The notes: a model not told the origin generated them from the sequence alone. DNA of 64,000 nt from Actinoplanes sp. L3-i22 (GCF_019704555.1 NZ_AP024745.1:6828501-6892500); one strand, 5' to 3'. Positions 14,160 to 22,975 are shown, counted from the first letter of the stretch. Translations and numbers: made by a program.

Positions 14160-15734
14160 ATGACTCAACGCCGCCGCCCGACCGGCAAACGGGCCGAGCC
14201 CGGGAAACGGCACCTTCCGGCCGGTCGTCCCTCGCCAGCGGCCGGCGGCGCACCGGGCCGTGACGCGCACCAGGAAGATCCCGAGCGGGCGATCCACGCG
14301 CAGATGCGCTGGGACGGGTACGCGGACATGGTCGAACTGTGGGCCCAGCAGCTCGAACGCCAGCACGGCGACTTCACCCGCAGCGCGGAAAGATGGTCGA
14401 GCACCGAAGACGGCAGGGACCTCGGATCCCGGTGGGCGGCCAAGGCGCGCGAGACGGCGGCCGTACTTGAGGTGGTGAGCCGGGGCCTGGACCCCGCAGG
14501 GGACCGGCTCTTCCACGGACGGGTGTCCCTGACGATCCGCTGCCAGCACCTCGTAGCCGTCCAGCCGCAGCGCCCGGTCTTCGCGCATCATCTCCGCGTA
14601 CCGCTGCGGGCTGGCACGGTCGCCGTCGGCGTAGTGGTGCTTGCCGTCGATCTCGATGACTAGCCGGCGGCGCCCGCGCAGCAGCATGAGGTAGTCCATG
14701 CGCTGGCGGGGCAGCGGACCGGCCGCGCCGGACCGGCGGCCCTGAGTGTAAGGGTCGTAGTGCAGATAGACCTGCGGGATCAACGCCGGCAAGCCGAACC
14801 CGTGCTCGGCCAGCAGCGCCCGGTAGGCCCGGAACATCAGCCGCTCGGGGCCGGGCTCGGCGGCCCGCTCCCGGCCGGCGTCCAGCGAGCGGGCCAGGCG
14901 GCGGTAAAGATGAGTGGCGGCGTCGCGCTCACCGGTGCCGGGCTCGGCGTGCCGGTCGGTCCACCAGGCGACCAGTTCCGCCCAGCTGAGTCCGCTCTCG
15001 CTGAGCGGGCGGTCGTACACCAGGCAGAACTCTGCGTTCTTCACGATCTCGATGGTGTTGCTGACCGCGTCGGCGAGCACCAGTTCGGGCTTGGGTCCGT
15101 CAGCGGCGAAGATCAGGTTCCGGAACGGGGTACGCACACCGCCCTGGCGGGCGCCGACGATCTGCAGCAGTCCCCAAAGCTCCGGCAGATAGTGCTGCTC
15201 GACGACCCGGTTGCCGAGTTCGGCCAGCTGGTCCTCGGTATAGTCGCCGATCCGGCTGCGTACGTAACCGCGCTTACTGGCGTGCGCTTCGTCGCCGTCG
15301 CCGTCGGCGAGCCCGAACGCCCGGCACACCTGCGGCAAATCGTACGACCGCACCGGATGCAGGGCCTCGGCGATCGCCTCGCGCAACTGGATGACGGTGG
15401 TGCCCGCGCCGCCGAGGTCGGCCCGGGCGAACGGGTCGGCGAGCATCGGCTCCACGGTGACCCGATGGCCGCTGCTGGTGTCCCAGCTGCGCAGCTGGTT
15501 CATCTGTTCGGCGATGGCCTGCAGGTCGGCCGGCTGGAACAGATCGAGGAAGGCCGGCCGGACCCGCAGCACCACCGGGACCGGGTCCCACGGGTCGCCG
15601 TCACGCAGCTCGGCCGCTGGCACGAGCGAGAGCAGCCGGGCCGCACGCTGGTTACCGGCGCGCACCAGCAACTGCGACAACGTGCTCTGCTGCTGGCTCC
15701 AGAAGCCGGCGGCGGCCGGCCCGGCGATAGACAT
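14058..15734 (-). CDS. AbiJ-like protein with a C-terminal PD-(D/E)XK-type nuclease motif, 3' end altered
   Basis: From ATG 15734 (SIAGPAAAGFWSQQQSTLSQ) about 400 residues have natural composition. The middle (GYVRSRIGDYTEDQLAELGN, then PELVLADAVSNTIEIVKNAE) resembles the AbiJ-NTD3 type of domain. The end has RMDYLMLLRGRRRLVIEIDG followed by KHHYA, which fits a D...E-x-D/K nuclease core. After LDGYEVLAADRQG the sequence becomes the exact antisense of a plus-strand gene, and the frame runs on to 14058 without its own stop. The original C-terminus was therefore probably lost at a junction near 14.5 kb. It is likely an abortive-infection or restriction-type protein; the family call is from memory. 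Confidence 0.6.
   Translation of the reverse strand: MSIAGPAAAGFWSQQQSTLSQLLVRAGNQRAARLLSLVPAAELRDGDPWDPVPVVLRVRPAFLDLFQPADLQAIAEQMNQLRSWDTSSGHRVTVEPMLADPFARADLGGAGTTVIQLREAIAEALHPVRSYDLPQVCRAFGLADGDGDEAHASKRGYVRSRIGDYTEDQLAELGNRVVEQHYLPELWGLLQIVGARQGGVRTPFRNLIFAADGPKPELVLADAVSNTIEIVKNAEFCLVYDRPLSESGLSWAELVAWWTDRHAEPGTGERDAATHLYRRLARSLDAGRERAAEPGPERLMFRAYRALLAEHGFGLPALIPQVYLHYDPYTQGRRSGAAGPLPRQRMDYLMLLRGRRRLVIEIDGKHHYADGDRASPQRYAEMMREDRALRLDGYEVLAADRQGHPSVEEPVPCGVQAPAHHLKYGRRLARLGRPPGSEVPAVFGARPSFRAAGEVAVLAFELLGPQFDHVRVPVPAHLRVDRPLGIFLVRVTARCAAGRWRGTTGRKVPFPGLGPFAGRAAALSHAHHHLTSRPSAGRPSRRVGRCRGRARRPQGRAL
14160..14663 (+). CDS. Hypothetical protein fused to antisense sequence
   Basis: The first 105 residues look genuine: a basic Pro/Gly-rich N-terminus, then QMRWDGYADMVELWAQQLER and RWAAKARETAAVLEVVSRGL. 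From about 14500 the frame runs antisense to the nuclease part of the AbiJ-like gene and ends at 14663 by chance. The two genes meet tail to tail without stops of their own, so a deletion or inversion joined them. The original function is unknown. Confidence 0.5.
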   Translation: MTQRRRPTGKRAEPGKRHLPAGRPSPAAGGAPGRDAHQEDPERAIHAQMRWDGYADMVELWAQQLERQHGDFTRSAERWSSTEDGRDLGSRWAAKARETAAVLEVVSRGLDPAGDRLFHGRVSLTIRCQHLVAVQPQRPVFAHHLRVPLRAGTVAVGVVVLAVDLDD

Positions 15735-15846
15735 GGCCGTAACTCTATGAGGCCGGCCCGGTACAGTGGCCGCAGCGGGACCAGATTCGCCGAGGCCGGG
15801 TGTTCTCGCAGGGTCATAGATCACGGCTCGTGGGTACGGTGACACG

Positions 15847-16356
15847 GTGGATCGGCTGGAGCACGGGATCGTCCCGCTGTGGCCCGCTGTCCGCCACCAG
15901 GCCCGTTTCCTCGCGGCCCGGTGGCGGCTCAACGACGACGCCGTTGATCGTGAGGTCTTCGCCCGGCACTCGATCGACCGCAGCCCAGCCGGACCGCGCG
16001 AGATCACCCTGCTGACACGCCGGCTCCGCTCCCGGTGGGAACCCAGCCCTGACGAGGTGGCGCATCTGGACTACCGGATCTGTGACCTTTGCGAGCTGGG
16101 CACGATCCTCAAGATCCGCACCGTTGCGGAGTACAAGCGTCGTCGCTACGCCTCCTGGATGATCGACCGCTCCCGCCGGTTCGCGCCGAGCTACACCTGG
16201 GTGACCAGCCGGCAGCTCACCGGCTCCGAGCAGTTCTGGCGCCACGCCCAGACCCGGGCCCCTGGCCAGTATCGCCCGCACCGCTACTGCGAACACCTTC
16301 ACGCCAGCCTGCGCCACCCGGGCCGCAGGCACTGGCGAGCCGTCGGGGAGCCCTAG
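15847..16356 (+). CDS. Conserved-looking hypothetical protein
   Basis: This 169-residue protein starts from GTG 15847. It contains DREVFARHSIDRSP, a segment ICDLCELGTILKIRTVAEYK with two Cys, YTWVTSRQLTGSEQFWRHAQ and a His/Arg-rich tail. The composition is coherent throughout. No ribosome site stands out and no domain is recognised. It is divergent from the AbiJ-like gene (112 bases between starts), so the two could form a defence or regulatory pair; that is inference. Confidence 0.65.
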   Translation: MDRLEHGIVPLWPAVRHQARFLAARWRLNDDAVDREVFARHSIDRSPAGPREITLLTRRLRSRWEPSPDEVAHLDYRICDLCELGTILKIRTVAEYKRRRYASWMIDRSRRFAPSYTWVTSRQLTGSEQFWRHAQTRAPGQYRPHRYCEHLHASLRHPGRRHWRAVGEP

Positions 16357-16452
16357 ACCGTCCGCCCTCGGTCCGTGCCCGCACCCGGATGCAGGTTCTA
16401 TCAGGCCTCAAGCTTCGCCCCGGTGCGGGGCGGCCCCCGGGTCTCGTTGCGG

Positions 16453-16662
16453 TCAGCCCATGGCGATCGCGAGGATCTCCCCGACGACGGTGACCATCAG
16501 CGCGGCGATTCCGACGATGGCTCCCGCCTTGGTCCACCAGGTCTGCTTAGCGACCTCGGCGGTGCCGGTGGCAAGCCGCAGAGTGGGCAGGGACCGCAGC
16601 TTTGCCTGCGCGCCGGCCTGGACGGCGTCGAGCACGCCGCGGATGGCGTCGGGTGTGATCAC
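16453..16662 (-). CDS. Small membrane protein, 69 residues
   Basis: GTG 16662 immediately follows the TGA (16663-16665) of the decayed upstream reading frame, so the pair was co-translated. Residues 1-40 form an amphipathic helix (AIRGVLDAVQAGAQAKLRSL) and residues 45-68 one transmembrane helix (KAGAIVGIAALMVTVVGEIL). Family unknown. Confidence 0.6.
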   Translation of the reverse strand: MITPDAIRGVLDAVQAGAQAKLRSLPTLRLATGTAEVAKQTWWTKAGAIVGIAALMVTVVGEILAIAMG

Positions 16663-17300
16663 TCAGTACAGATTGAACAGGCTCAGGTCGTCGCGGTCTC
16701 GTGGCATCAGCCGGATCAGCTCGGCGCCGGGCGCAGCACCGGTCCGGGCTCAGCGCGTACTGCGGCTGGGGCAGCAAGACCCGCTCGAGGGCCGCGACGC
16801 CCTGGTGCATGCCGAGCCCCGCGGGGCGCCGGCTGATCTGATCGCGGTGCGCGGCGTGCCGCAGGTTCACTACCTCGGCTACGCCTCGGCACCGGCGTAG
16901 GCTCCCGTCGAGGTTCGCGGCAGATGGCCCTGCTCGTGCGCACCCCGATCAGCACGACCTGCTGTAGCCCAGTCCCGCAGTTAAGGCCGCTGACGCGCGG
17001 TGCGGAGGTCGATGATCCGGCGCTGACCCACCGAGCGATCTGCCCGAACAGCTTGCCCAGTTCCACTCCGGTGACCCGGACACCAGCCGCATCCGCTTGC
17101 TGGCAAAATTCGCGGGCGGCCGACCGCTTCTGTCCTTCGGGCTTGGTCACCATCTCGCCGAAGGTGGTCAAGGTCCACATGCCGTCGTGGCGGAGGTTGG
17201 CACCAAGCCGGGAGCCTGCGTGACGCCGAGCGCGAAGTTCGGGGCGATCAGCGCGACGTGGCCGTACAGGCGACCACCGGGCGGTGACGTCGATCCGGCT
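16663..17300 (-). pseudogene. Frameshifted gene upstream of the small membrane protein
   Basis: The minus strand reads VALIAPNFALGVTQAPG, then shifts frame at about 17215 to NLRHDGMWTLTTFGEMVTKP with AREFCQQADAAGVRVTGVEL and KLFGQIARWVSAGSST, then shifts again to GVAALERVLLPQPQYALS and finally APGAELIRLMPRDRDDLSLF, ending NLY at the TGA 16663-16665. At least three frame changes break one gene of about 200 codons. The family is not recognised. Coupling to the next gene marks it as a real former operon member. Confidence 0.55.
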
Positions 17301-18041
17301 CTACTGCACCGATGGACCGGGTGGGTGTGGCCTGATACCCGGTCCTCGCTGGTTCGCCAACGACCATGAGTCTGACCGGGCTTGCGGGCGACCGGGTGAC
17401 CGCGCTGTGCTTCGTCCCTCGCTTCGAGATGAAGGCGGTCGCCACGTGCAACGAGGTCGCCACCCCGGTCCGGCTCGGCGAGCTGAAGGCCGTTCTGCAT
17501 CATCGATACGTATTGCCTACTGAGTGCCGTTGCAGTGTTAGGACTCCCGTATAGCCCGGGTCGACCTGGCGACGACGCAAGTCCTGAACACGCCTCTCCC
17601 GGTTTCAAACACGCCCGTCAGCACCCAAAACATGCGGGTCTTCGTGACCCACGACACGCCGGTTCGGAAATGCCGTTGCCCCAGCGTTACCCCAAACCTC
17701 GAGGAGGGTACCTGGCTGGGCTCGTCTGCAGCAGCGGAATCACGGTGCCGAAGTACTGGCCGGCGGCCGCAAGGATCCTGGAAACGGGCAGTCGCCGCGG
17801 GCGCCTGGAGGCTCATCGCGGCCACGACGAAGCCATGCCAGTGGATACCCCGGCTTCCCCGAGGGCCGATGCGCTATCTCCATCAGCGGGTAGTCCCGAA
17901 TTTGGAGCGATTACCTATAAGTGCAGGTCACAATGAGGGTCGGTGGGCTCCCGTGGCACCTCCGGCGGGGCTGCTCGCTGCGGTGTAAGTTGGGTCTTAC
18001 ATTACCAAGTGAGAGACCTCTTACATGAAACTGGGGACAGC
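17301..18041. other. Island/backbone boundary, no clear gene
   Basis: Several frames are open but none has a credible start and domain. A coding-like run on minus (about 17300-17460) may continue the decayed gene. No tRNA or obvious direct-repeat attachment site is seen. An inverted repeat GTAAG-N6-CTTAC at 17985-18000 and a repeated CTTACAT at about 17996 and 18020 precede the oxidoreductase gene and may be its operator. Confidence 0.45.
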
Positions 18042-18983
18042 ATGACCATCCGGCTCGGCTACCAGATCCCGAACTTCACCTACCCCGGTGTGCCGAACGA
18101 GCAGCTGTTCGACACGGTGGCCGCGCAGGCCAAGGAGGCCGAGGCCGCGGGCTTCGACACCGTCCTGGTGATGGACCACTTCTATCAGCTGCCGGGCATC
18201 GGCACGCCGGACCAGAACATGCTCGAGGCGTACACGACGCTCGGCGCGCTCGCGTCCGTGACCTCGACGATCCAGCTGTCCACGCTGGTCACCGGCAACA
18301 CGTACCGGAATCCCGCGATGCTCGCCAAGACGGTGACGACGCTCGACGTGGTGTCGAAGGGGCGCGCGGTCCTCGGCATCGGCGCCGGGTGGTTCGAGCT
18401 CGAGCACAACGAGCTGGGCTTCGAGTTCGGCACGTTCGGGCAGCGCTTCGAGCGGCTCGAGGAAGCGCTGACGATCATCGCGCCGATGCTCAAGGGTGAG
18501 CTGGCGACGCACGAGGGCAAGTGGTACGTGGCGCGCAACCCGATGAACAACCCGCGGGTGCGGCCGAGCATCCCGATCATGCTGGGCGGGTCCGGGGAGC
18601 AGAAGACGTTCCGGCTCGCCGCGCGGTTCGCCGATCACATGAACATCATCTGCGACGTGGACGACCTCGGCCGCAAGGTCTCGGTGCTGCGTGAGCGGTG
18701 CGAGGAGATCGGGCGGGACCCGGCGACGCTCGCCACCAGCTACCTGGTGATGGGCATGATCGGGGAGAGCGAGCAGGAGGTGAAGGAGCTCGGCGCGTCG
18801 ATCCCGGAGGACCGGCGGAACCGGGCCTTCCTGGGTACGGCGGAGCAGGTCGCCGAGCAGCTGCACGAGAAGGTGATCGGGGCGGGCATCGACGGGATCA
18901 CCATCAACCTGGTCCGGAACGGTCACCGGGCGGGGCTGGTCACCGCGGTCGCCGAGGCGCTCAAGCCGATCGTCAAGGCCTGA
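18042..18983 (+). CDS. LLM-class F420-dependent oxidoreductase
   Basis: This 313-residue protein of the bacterial luciferase-like fold contains FDTVLVMDHFYQLPGIG, STIQLSTLVTGNTYRNPAML, RAVLGIGAGWFELEH and the late IPIMLGGSGEQKTFRLAARF, all typical of TIGR03560-like F420-dependent members. It should use reduced or oxidised F420 for hydride transfer on an unknown substrate in the cytoplasm. ATG 18042 is chosen because GGGGACAGC precedes it and the family starts near TIRLGYQIPNF. It is the first backbone gene after the island and a single-gene unit. Confidence 0.9.
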   Translation: MTIRLGYQIPNFTYPGVPNEQLFDTVAAQAKEAEAAGFDTVLVMDHFYQLPGIGTPDQNMLEAYTTLGALASVTSTIQLSTLVTGNTYRNPAMLAKTVTTLDVVSKGRAVLGIGAGWFELEHNELGFEFGTFGQRFERLEEALTIIAPMLKGELATHEGKWYVARNPMNNPRVRPSIPIMLGGSGEQKTFRLAARFADHMNIICDVDDLGRKVSVLRERCEEIGRDPATLATSYLVMGMIGESEQEVKELGASIPEDRRNRAFLGTAEQVAEQLHEKVIGAGIDGITINLVRNGHRAGLVTAVAEALKPIVKA

Positions 18984-19221
18984 GGGGTACGGCGGACGGC
19001 TCGGTCGCCGTTCGGCGCGGACATGCGGCCCGCTCGTCCGTGGACGGGCGGGCCGCCCACAACGGACCGGCACGCCGGCGGCAACGCGGGCCGGGCGACG
19101 GGGGTGGGGCGACGGGGGTGGGGCGCGTGCACAACGACGTACCCTCGCAAGATTGAAGATGGACCGGCGCGCCTGCCGTCAGCCGCGCATGGTTGCCGCC
19201 GTTGGCGGTAGCGTCGCGGGA

Positions 19222-19890
19222 ATGGACAACGCGCGGGTTCTTGTCGTGGGTGGGCACGGGAAGGTGGCGCTGCTACTGCTGCCGCTGCTGGTCGAATCCG
19301 GTCACCGGGTGACGGCGGTGTTCCGCGATCCGGCGCACACCGACGAGGTGGCGGAGACCGGCGCGGATCCGGTGGTCGCCGACGTCGCGCGGCTCGACGT
19401 GGAGGAACTCGCCAAGATCTTCCGCGGGCACGACGCGATCGTCTGGTCGGCCGGGGCCGGGGGCGGCGATCCGGCGCGGACCTACGCGGTGGATCGGGAT
19501 GCCGCGATCCGGTCGATGAGCGCGGCGTCGCTGGCCGGGGCCCGGCGCTACGTGATGGTCTCCTACTTCGGGTCGCAGATCGATCACGGCGTTCCGGAGG
19601 ACAGCGGCTTCTTTCCGTACGCGGAGGCGAAGGCCGCCGCCGACGCGCATCTCGCGACGACTGATCTGGAATGGACAGTGGTCGCGCCGAGCCGGCTCAC
19701 GTCCGAGCCGGCCGGCGGGCGGATCGAGATGGCGAACCAGGGCGCGACCTCCGGTTCGGTGAGCCGGGCGGACGTGGCCGCGGTCGTGGCGCACGTGCTG
19801 AGTGGGCCGGCGACGATCCACCGGACGATCCGGTTCAATTCCGGCGCCACGCCGATCGCCGACGCGCTGAGCGAAGGCGACCTCGCCTGA
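19222..19890 (+). CDS. NAD(P)-binding SDR/NmrA-like protein
   Basis: This is a protein of about 222 residues. The N-terminal ARVLVVGGHGKVALLLLPLL replaces the usual G-x-x-G-x-x-G with GGHGKV and is typical of atypical SDR a5 proteins. DAIVWSAGAGG, the YVMVSYFGS strand and the Y-A-E-A-K segment (FFPYAEAKAAADAHL) follow. It probably binds NAD(P)H and acts as a reductase or redox sensor. ATG 19222 is preferred to 19153 because the Rossmann strand starts there. Confidence 0.85.
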   Translation: MDNARVLVVGGHGKVALLLLPLLVESGHRVTAVFRDPAHTDEVAETGADPVVADVARLDVEELAKIFRGHDAIVWSAGAGGGDPARTYAVDRDAAIRSMSAASLAGARRYVMVSYFGSQIDHGVPEDSGFFPYAEAKAAADAHLATTDLEWTVVAPSRLTSEPAGGRIEMANQGATSGSVSRADVAAVVAHVLSGPATIHRTIRFNSGATPIADALSEGDLA

Positions 19891-20010
19891 GGCCTGAGGC
19901 CTGGGTCGAAGCCCGGCGCCAAGCCCAACCGCAGGCCGGGACCCACACCAGGCCAGGGGCCCGAGGCCTGAGGCCCGCAACCCGCGACCAGGCCGGGGCG
20001 CGGCATGCCG

Positions 20011-20080
20011 GGGCAGGGCGGGGCAGGGCAGGGCAGGGCAGGGCAGGGCAGGCCGGCGCGGGGCAGGGCGGGGTCGGCGC
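20011..20080. repeat. GGGCA/GGGCG short tandem tract
   Basis: Seven or more copies of a 5-base GGGCA unit (20021-20050) are flanked by variants. The strand is G-rich and could form a quadruplex. It lies in the gap between two plus-strand genes. Confidence 0.75.
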
Positions 20081-20170
20081 TCAAGGCCGCCTGTTTGGGC
20101 TCCCGCCGGGCGGGTAGATGGATCTTGAGCCGTGTTCCGGACCGGAACGCGCCTGGTGCGAGGGGGGATC

Positions 20171-20371
20171 ATGCCGATCCAACGACTGCAGTCCGACCCG
20201 GACCGCTATCCGCCGCTGGATCCCGGGGCCCCGATCCCCGACGACCCGGGTGAACTGGACCCCACCAACCCGGATCTGCCGCCGGCCCCGGCCGAGCCGC
20301 TGCCGCCGATCGACCCGGTGCCCGCCATCCCGGTGCCCAACGAGCCCCTGCCGGAGCCCGAACCCGCGTAG
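20171..20371 (+). CDS. Small proline-rich acidic protein, 66 residues
   Basis: ATG 20171 has GAGGGGGG right upstream at proper spacing. After MPIQRLQSDPDRYPPLDPG the product is almost entirely Pro, Asp, Glu and hydrophobic residues with a PVPNEPLPEPEPA end. It is intrinsically disordered and lacks a signal peptide. A strong hairpin follows the stop. The function is unknown. Confidence 0.6.
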   Translation: MPIQRLQSDPDRYPPLDPGAPIPDDPGELDPTNPDLPPAPAEPLPPIDPVPAIPVPNEPLPEPEPA

Positions 20372-20377
20372 CACCGC

Positions 20378-20408
20378 GATTGCCCGGGCCCCGAAAGCCC
20401 GGGCAATC
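20378..20408 (+). terminator. 12-bp stem hairpin after the proline-rich gene
   Basis: GATTGCCCGGGC and GCCCGGGCAATC pair perfectly around CCCGAAA. There is no U-tract, as usual in high-GC actinobacteria. It is followed by three copies of GGATCCC. Confidence 0.65.
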
Positions 20409-20477
20409 CCCAGATCCCCAGATCCCGGATCCCGGATCCCGGATCCCCAAGATCAGCGGATCCCCAAGATCAGCAGG

Positions 20478-20954
20478 TCAGCGCCAGAACCCGTGGTGCA
20501 CCTCGGTCGCCGACGGCAGCGCCACCGGCCCCTCGACCACGATCACCCGCCCACCCCGGGCGAACACCTCCCGCGACGACAGCCGCAGCGGCGGAATGTC
20601 CGAGGTATCGGGCACCATCGCGTTCAGGTCGTCCGAGGAGAGCGCGAACACCATCCGCCCCACCCCGGCCCAGTAGATCGCCCCCGCGCACATCGCGCAC
20701 GGCTCGGTGCTGGTGTAGAGCGTGCTCCCGGCGAGCTCCCCGAGCGACAGGCCGCCCGCGAGCCGGACCAGGTTGGTCTCCGCGTGCCCGGTCGGGTCCG
20801 CCCCGGTGACCATCGTGTTCATCGCCTCGATCACCGCGCCGTCCGCGGTGACCAGCAGCGCGCCGAACGGATGATCACCGCGCTCCCGGGCCGACCGGGC
20901 CAGCGCGATCGCCCGTTCGAGATATGTCGCGTCGGACGAGGAAACCAAGGTCAT
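20478..20954 (-). CDS. Nucleoside/nucleobase deaminase (CDA fold)
   Basis: This 158-residue protein carries the zinc-dependent deaminase motifs TGHAETN (His ligand and catalytic Glu) and STEPCAMCAGAIYWAG (two Cys ligands). The N-terminus with ERAIALARSARERGDHPFGA matches guanine deaminase/TadA-like enzymes. GHAETNL and a VGRMVFALSS segment favour a guanine or cytosine-type nucleobase substrate over tRNA. Cytoplasmic single gene. The substrate is not decided by sequence alone. Confidence 0.9.
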   Translation of the reverse strand: MTLVSSSDATYLERAIALARSARERGDHPFGALLVTADGAVIEAMNTMVTGADPTGHAETNLVRLAGGLSLGELAGSTLYTSTEPCAMCAGAIYWAGVGRMVFALSSDDLNAMVPDTSDIPPLRLSSREVFARGGRVIVVEGPVALPSATEVHHGFWR

Positions 20955-21040
20955 CTAATGTCCCTTTCACGCAGAACCGCAGCAGTCAAGCCGTGAAAGC
21001 AGCCTACGACGGACTGACTGTGCGACTTCGGGAACATCAA

Positions 21041-21079
21041 TTCCGCGGGTCGGGTAGCCGATAAACGCGGCCCGCGGAA
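21041..21079. promoter_or_regulatory. 9-bp inverted repeat in the deaminase/MFS divergent gap
   Basis: TTCCGCGGG (21041-21049) faces CCCGCGGAA (21071-21079) across 21 bases. The position between two divergent starts suggests an operator. Nothing else is seen in the 360-base gap. Confidence 0.45.
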
Positions 21080-21315
21080 GTTGACCTTCGGCGGTCTGAC
21101 CTGCGGTAAGCGTACCGGGCACCGGTGCGTCAGGGCATCGGTGAACGCAGATTCCGGCTATCTTGTAATCGACGGCCGACTACCTGCCGTGGCCATCGGC
21201 ATCTACGGTGCGAGGAAACCGCCTCGCCTTTTGCCGAAGGATGTTCGATGGCGCATTTGATCAATCGCGCGGTCCGTCCGCGCTCTACCGCCGGGCACGT
21301 GCCGGTGATCGCCGG

Positions 21316-22581
21316 GTGAGATGGCGTGGACTCTCCGGTGTTCTGAGCTCGCAGGCCTGCACGCTGTCCGCGAACCGGCTGCTCACCGTCGCGGTGCCGT
21401 GGCTGGTGCTGGATCGTACCGGCAGTGCCGCGCAGACCGGCCTGGTGGTGGCCTGCCAGGTGCTGCCGTACGCGTTCACGCAGTGGCTGGCCGGGCCGCT
21501 GCTGGACCGGATCGGCCCGCGGCGGATCAGTGTGGCCGGCGACGTGACGTCGGCGGCTGTCCTGATCGTCCCGGCGATCCTGGGCACCCCGCCGCTCTGG
21601 CTGCTCACCCTGATGCTGCTGATCGTCGGTTGCGCGGACGGTCCGGCCAGCGCCGCGAAGCGCCTGCTGGTGCCGTTCGCCGCCGCGGACGCCGGGCAGT
21701 CGACCGTGCGCGGCGTCGGCCTGGCGACCGCGGTGGAGCGGACGGCGACCGCGGTCGGCACGGCGATGGCCGGCTGGCTGGTCGCCACGCTCGGTGGCGA
21801 TCGAGCACTCTGGGTAGCCGCAACAATGCTCGGAGTAGCGACGGTCATCGTGACGATGACGGTGACCGACCCGGTGCGGGACCGCGGGCGGGACGACGAG
21901 ACGTACCTCGACCGGCTGCGGACCGGGACCACGTTCCTGCGCGGCAGTCCGCCGTTGCGCGCGCTGACCGCGATGTTCGTCGTCACCAACCTGCTCGATC
22001 AGGCGCTGATGGCGGTGCTGCTGCCGGTCTGGGCGCGATCCGGCGGCCACGACGCGACGGTGGTCGGGCTGGCGCTGAGCACGGTGGGCCTGGCGTCGAT
22101 CGCGTCGGCGCTGGCGTCGGCCGGCTTCGGGACCCGATTACCGCGCCGCGCCACGTACCTCATCGGGGTGCTGAGCAGCGGCCCGACCCGGATCCTGGTG
22201 CTCGCGCTGGGCCTGCCGCCGGAGGTGGTGATCGCCGTCTACGCCCTCGCCGGGATCGGGTCCGGGCTGTTCAACCCGCTGCTGGAGACACTCCAGGTGG
22301 AACGGATCCCGGCGGCGCTGCGCGGGCGCGTGCAGACGCTGATCAGCGCGTGGGCCTGGGCCGGCATCCCGATCGGCGGCCTGTTCGGGGCGGCGCTGCT
22401 GAACTTCGGCGGACTGACCACGGCACTGTGGATCTGCGGGCTCGCCTACCTCGCCGCCGTGCTGCGCCCGGCCTGGCGCGTCGACTGGTCGATTCCGGTC
22501 ACCGCCGAGCCGATCCGGGAGATCAAGATCAGGCTCGCTCCCCCCGAGGTCGCTGCCCGGGTCCCGGTCCGCCGACCATGA
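21316..22581 (+). CDS. MFS transporter
   Basis: About 421 residues with 12 predicted membrane segments. GPLLDRIGPRRISVAGD is the cytosolic loop 2-3 motif of MFS exporters. The frame is open from 21208, but GTG 21316 is preferred because the first helix begins right after (LSGVLSSQACTLSANRLLTV). The N-terminal half resembles actinobacterial EntS/MdfA-like exporters; the substrate cannot be told. It converges with the emfourin/protealysin pair across a strong bidirectional hairpin. Confidence 0.85.
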   Translation: MRWRGLSGVLSSQACTLSANRLLTVAVPWLVLDRTGSAAQTGLVVACQVLPYAFTQWLAGPLLDRIGPRRISVAGDVTSAAVLIVPAILGTPPLWLLTLMLLIVGCADGPASAAKRLLVPFAAADAGQSTVRGVGLATAVERTATAVGTAMAGWLVATLGGDRALWVAATMLGVATVIVTMTVTDPVRDRGRDDETYLDRLRTGTTFLRGSPPLRALTAMFVVTNLLDQALMAVLLPVWARSGGHDATVVGLALSTVGLASIASALASAGFGTRLPRRATYLIGVLSSGPTRILVLALGLPPEVVIAVYALAGIGSGLFNPLLETLQVERIPAALRGRVQTLISAWAWAGIPIGGLFGAALLNFGGLTTALWICGLAYLAAVLRPAWRVDWSIPVTAEPIREIKIRLAPPEVAARVPVRRP

Positions 22582-22587
22582 AAGACG

Positions 22588-22655
22588 ATTTTCCCGTACG
22601 GCGGGGAGCCGCCCCGACCGCACCGCGGGGCCGGGCTGCCGCCGTACGGGAAAAT
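22588..22655. terminator. Perfect 17-bp inverted repeat, bidirectional terminator
   Basis: ATTTTCCCGTACGGCGG at 22588-22604 and its exact complement at 22639-22655, with a 34-base GC-rich centre that can form smaller stems. The A/T ends give a short U-tract in both directions. It lies between convergent genes. Confidence 0.8.
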
Positions 22656-22675
22656 GGTGTTGATCGTCGGTCTTG

Positions 22676-22975
22676 TCAGCCGAGACGGGGCTGGAGCCAG
22701 CTGAGCAGGGTGGCGAAGGCCGCCGACATCGCGGTGTCCGAGCTGGTCAGCGTCGTCGAGTGCGGCCCGTCCTCGACCGTGACGGTGTAGGTCATGACAT
22801 CCCGGGCGGACCGGGCCGGGTGCACGCCGCCCGGGTCGGCGGCGGCCGCGGCCAGCAACCGGCGCAGCTCCCGGGCATCGTCGTCCGGGAGCCGGTCGGC
22901 GTCGAGCACGCGGGCCGGCAACCGCCGGACGATCGGAGCCGCCAGCCCGCCGTGCGTCGCCAGGGACACCCGCAT
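22676..22975 (-). CDS. Emfourin, protein inhibitor of protealysin-type proteases
   Basis: This 99-residue protein (MRVSLATHGGLAAPIVRRLP, a DARELRRLLAAA helix, YTVTVEDGPHSTTLTSSD) matches the emfourin family first described next to protealysin. It should bind and inhibit the M4 protease encoded directly upstream. The stop of the protease (TAG 22976-22978) touches the ATG at 22975, so the two are coupled and produced together. There is no signal peptide. Confidence 0.85.
   Translation of the reverse strand: MRVSLATHGGLAAPIVRRLPARVLDADRLPDDDARELRRLLAAAAADPGGVHPARSARDVMTYTVTVEDGPHSTTLTSSDTAMSAAFATLLSWLQPRLG

Noticed and set aside
17301..18041. tRNA attachment site at the island border
   Set aside because: No sequence that folds as a tRNA and no direct repeat pair was found by eye.
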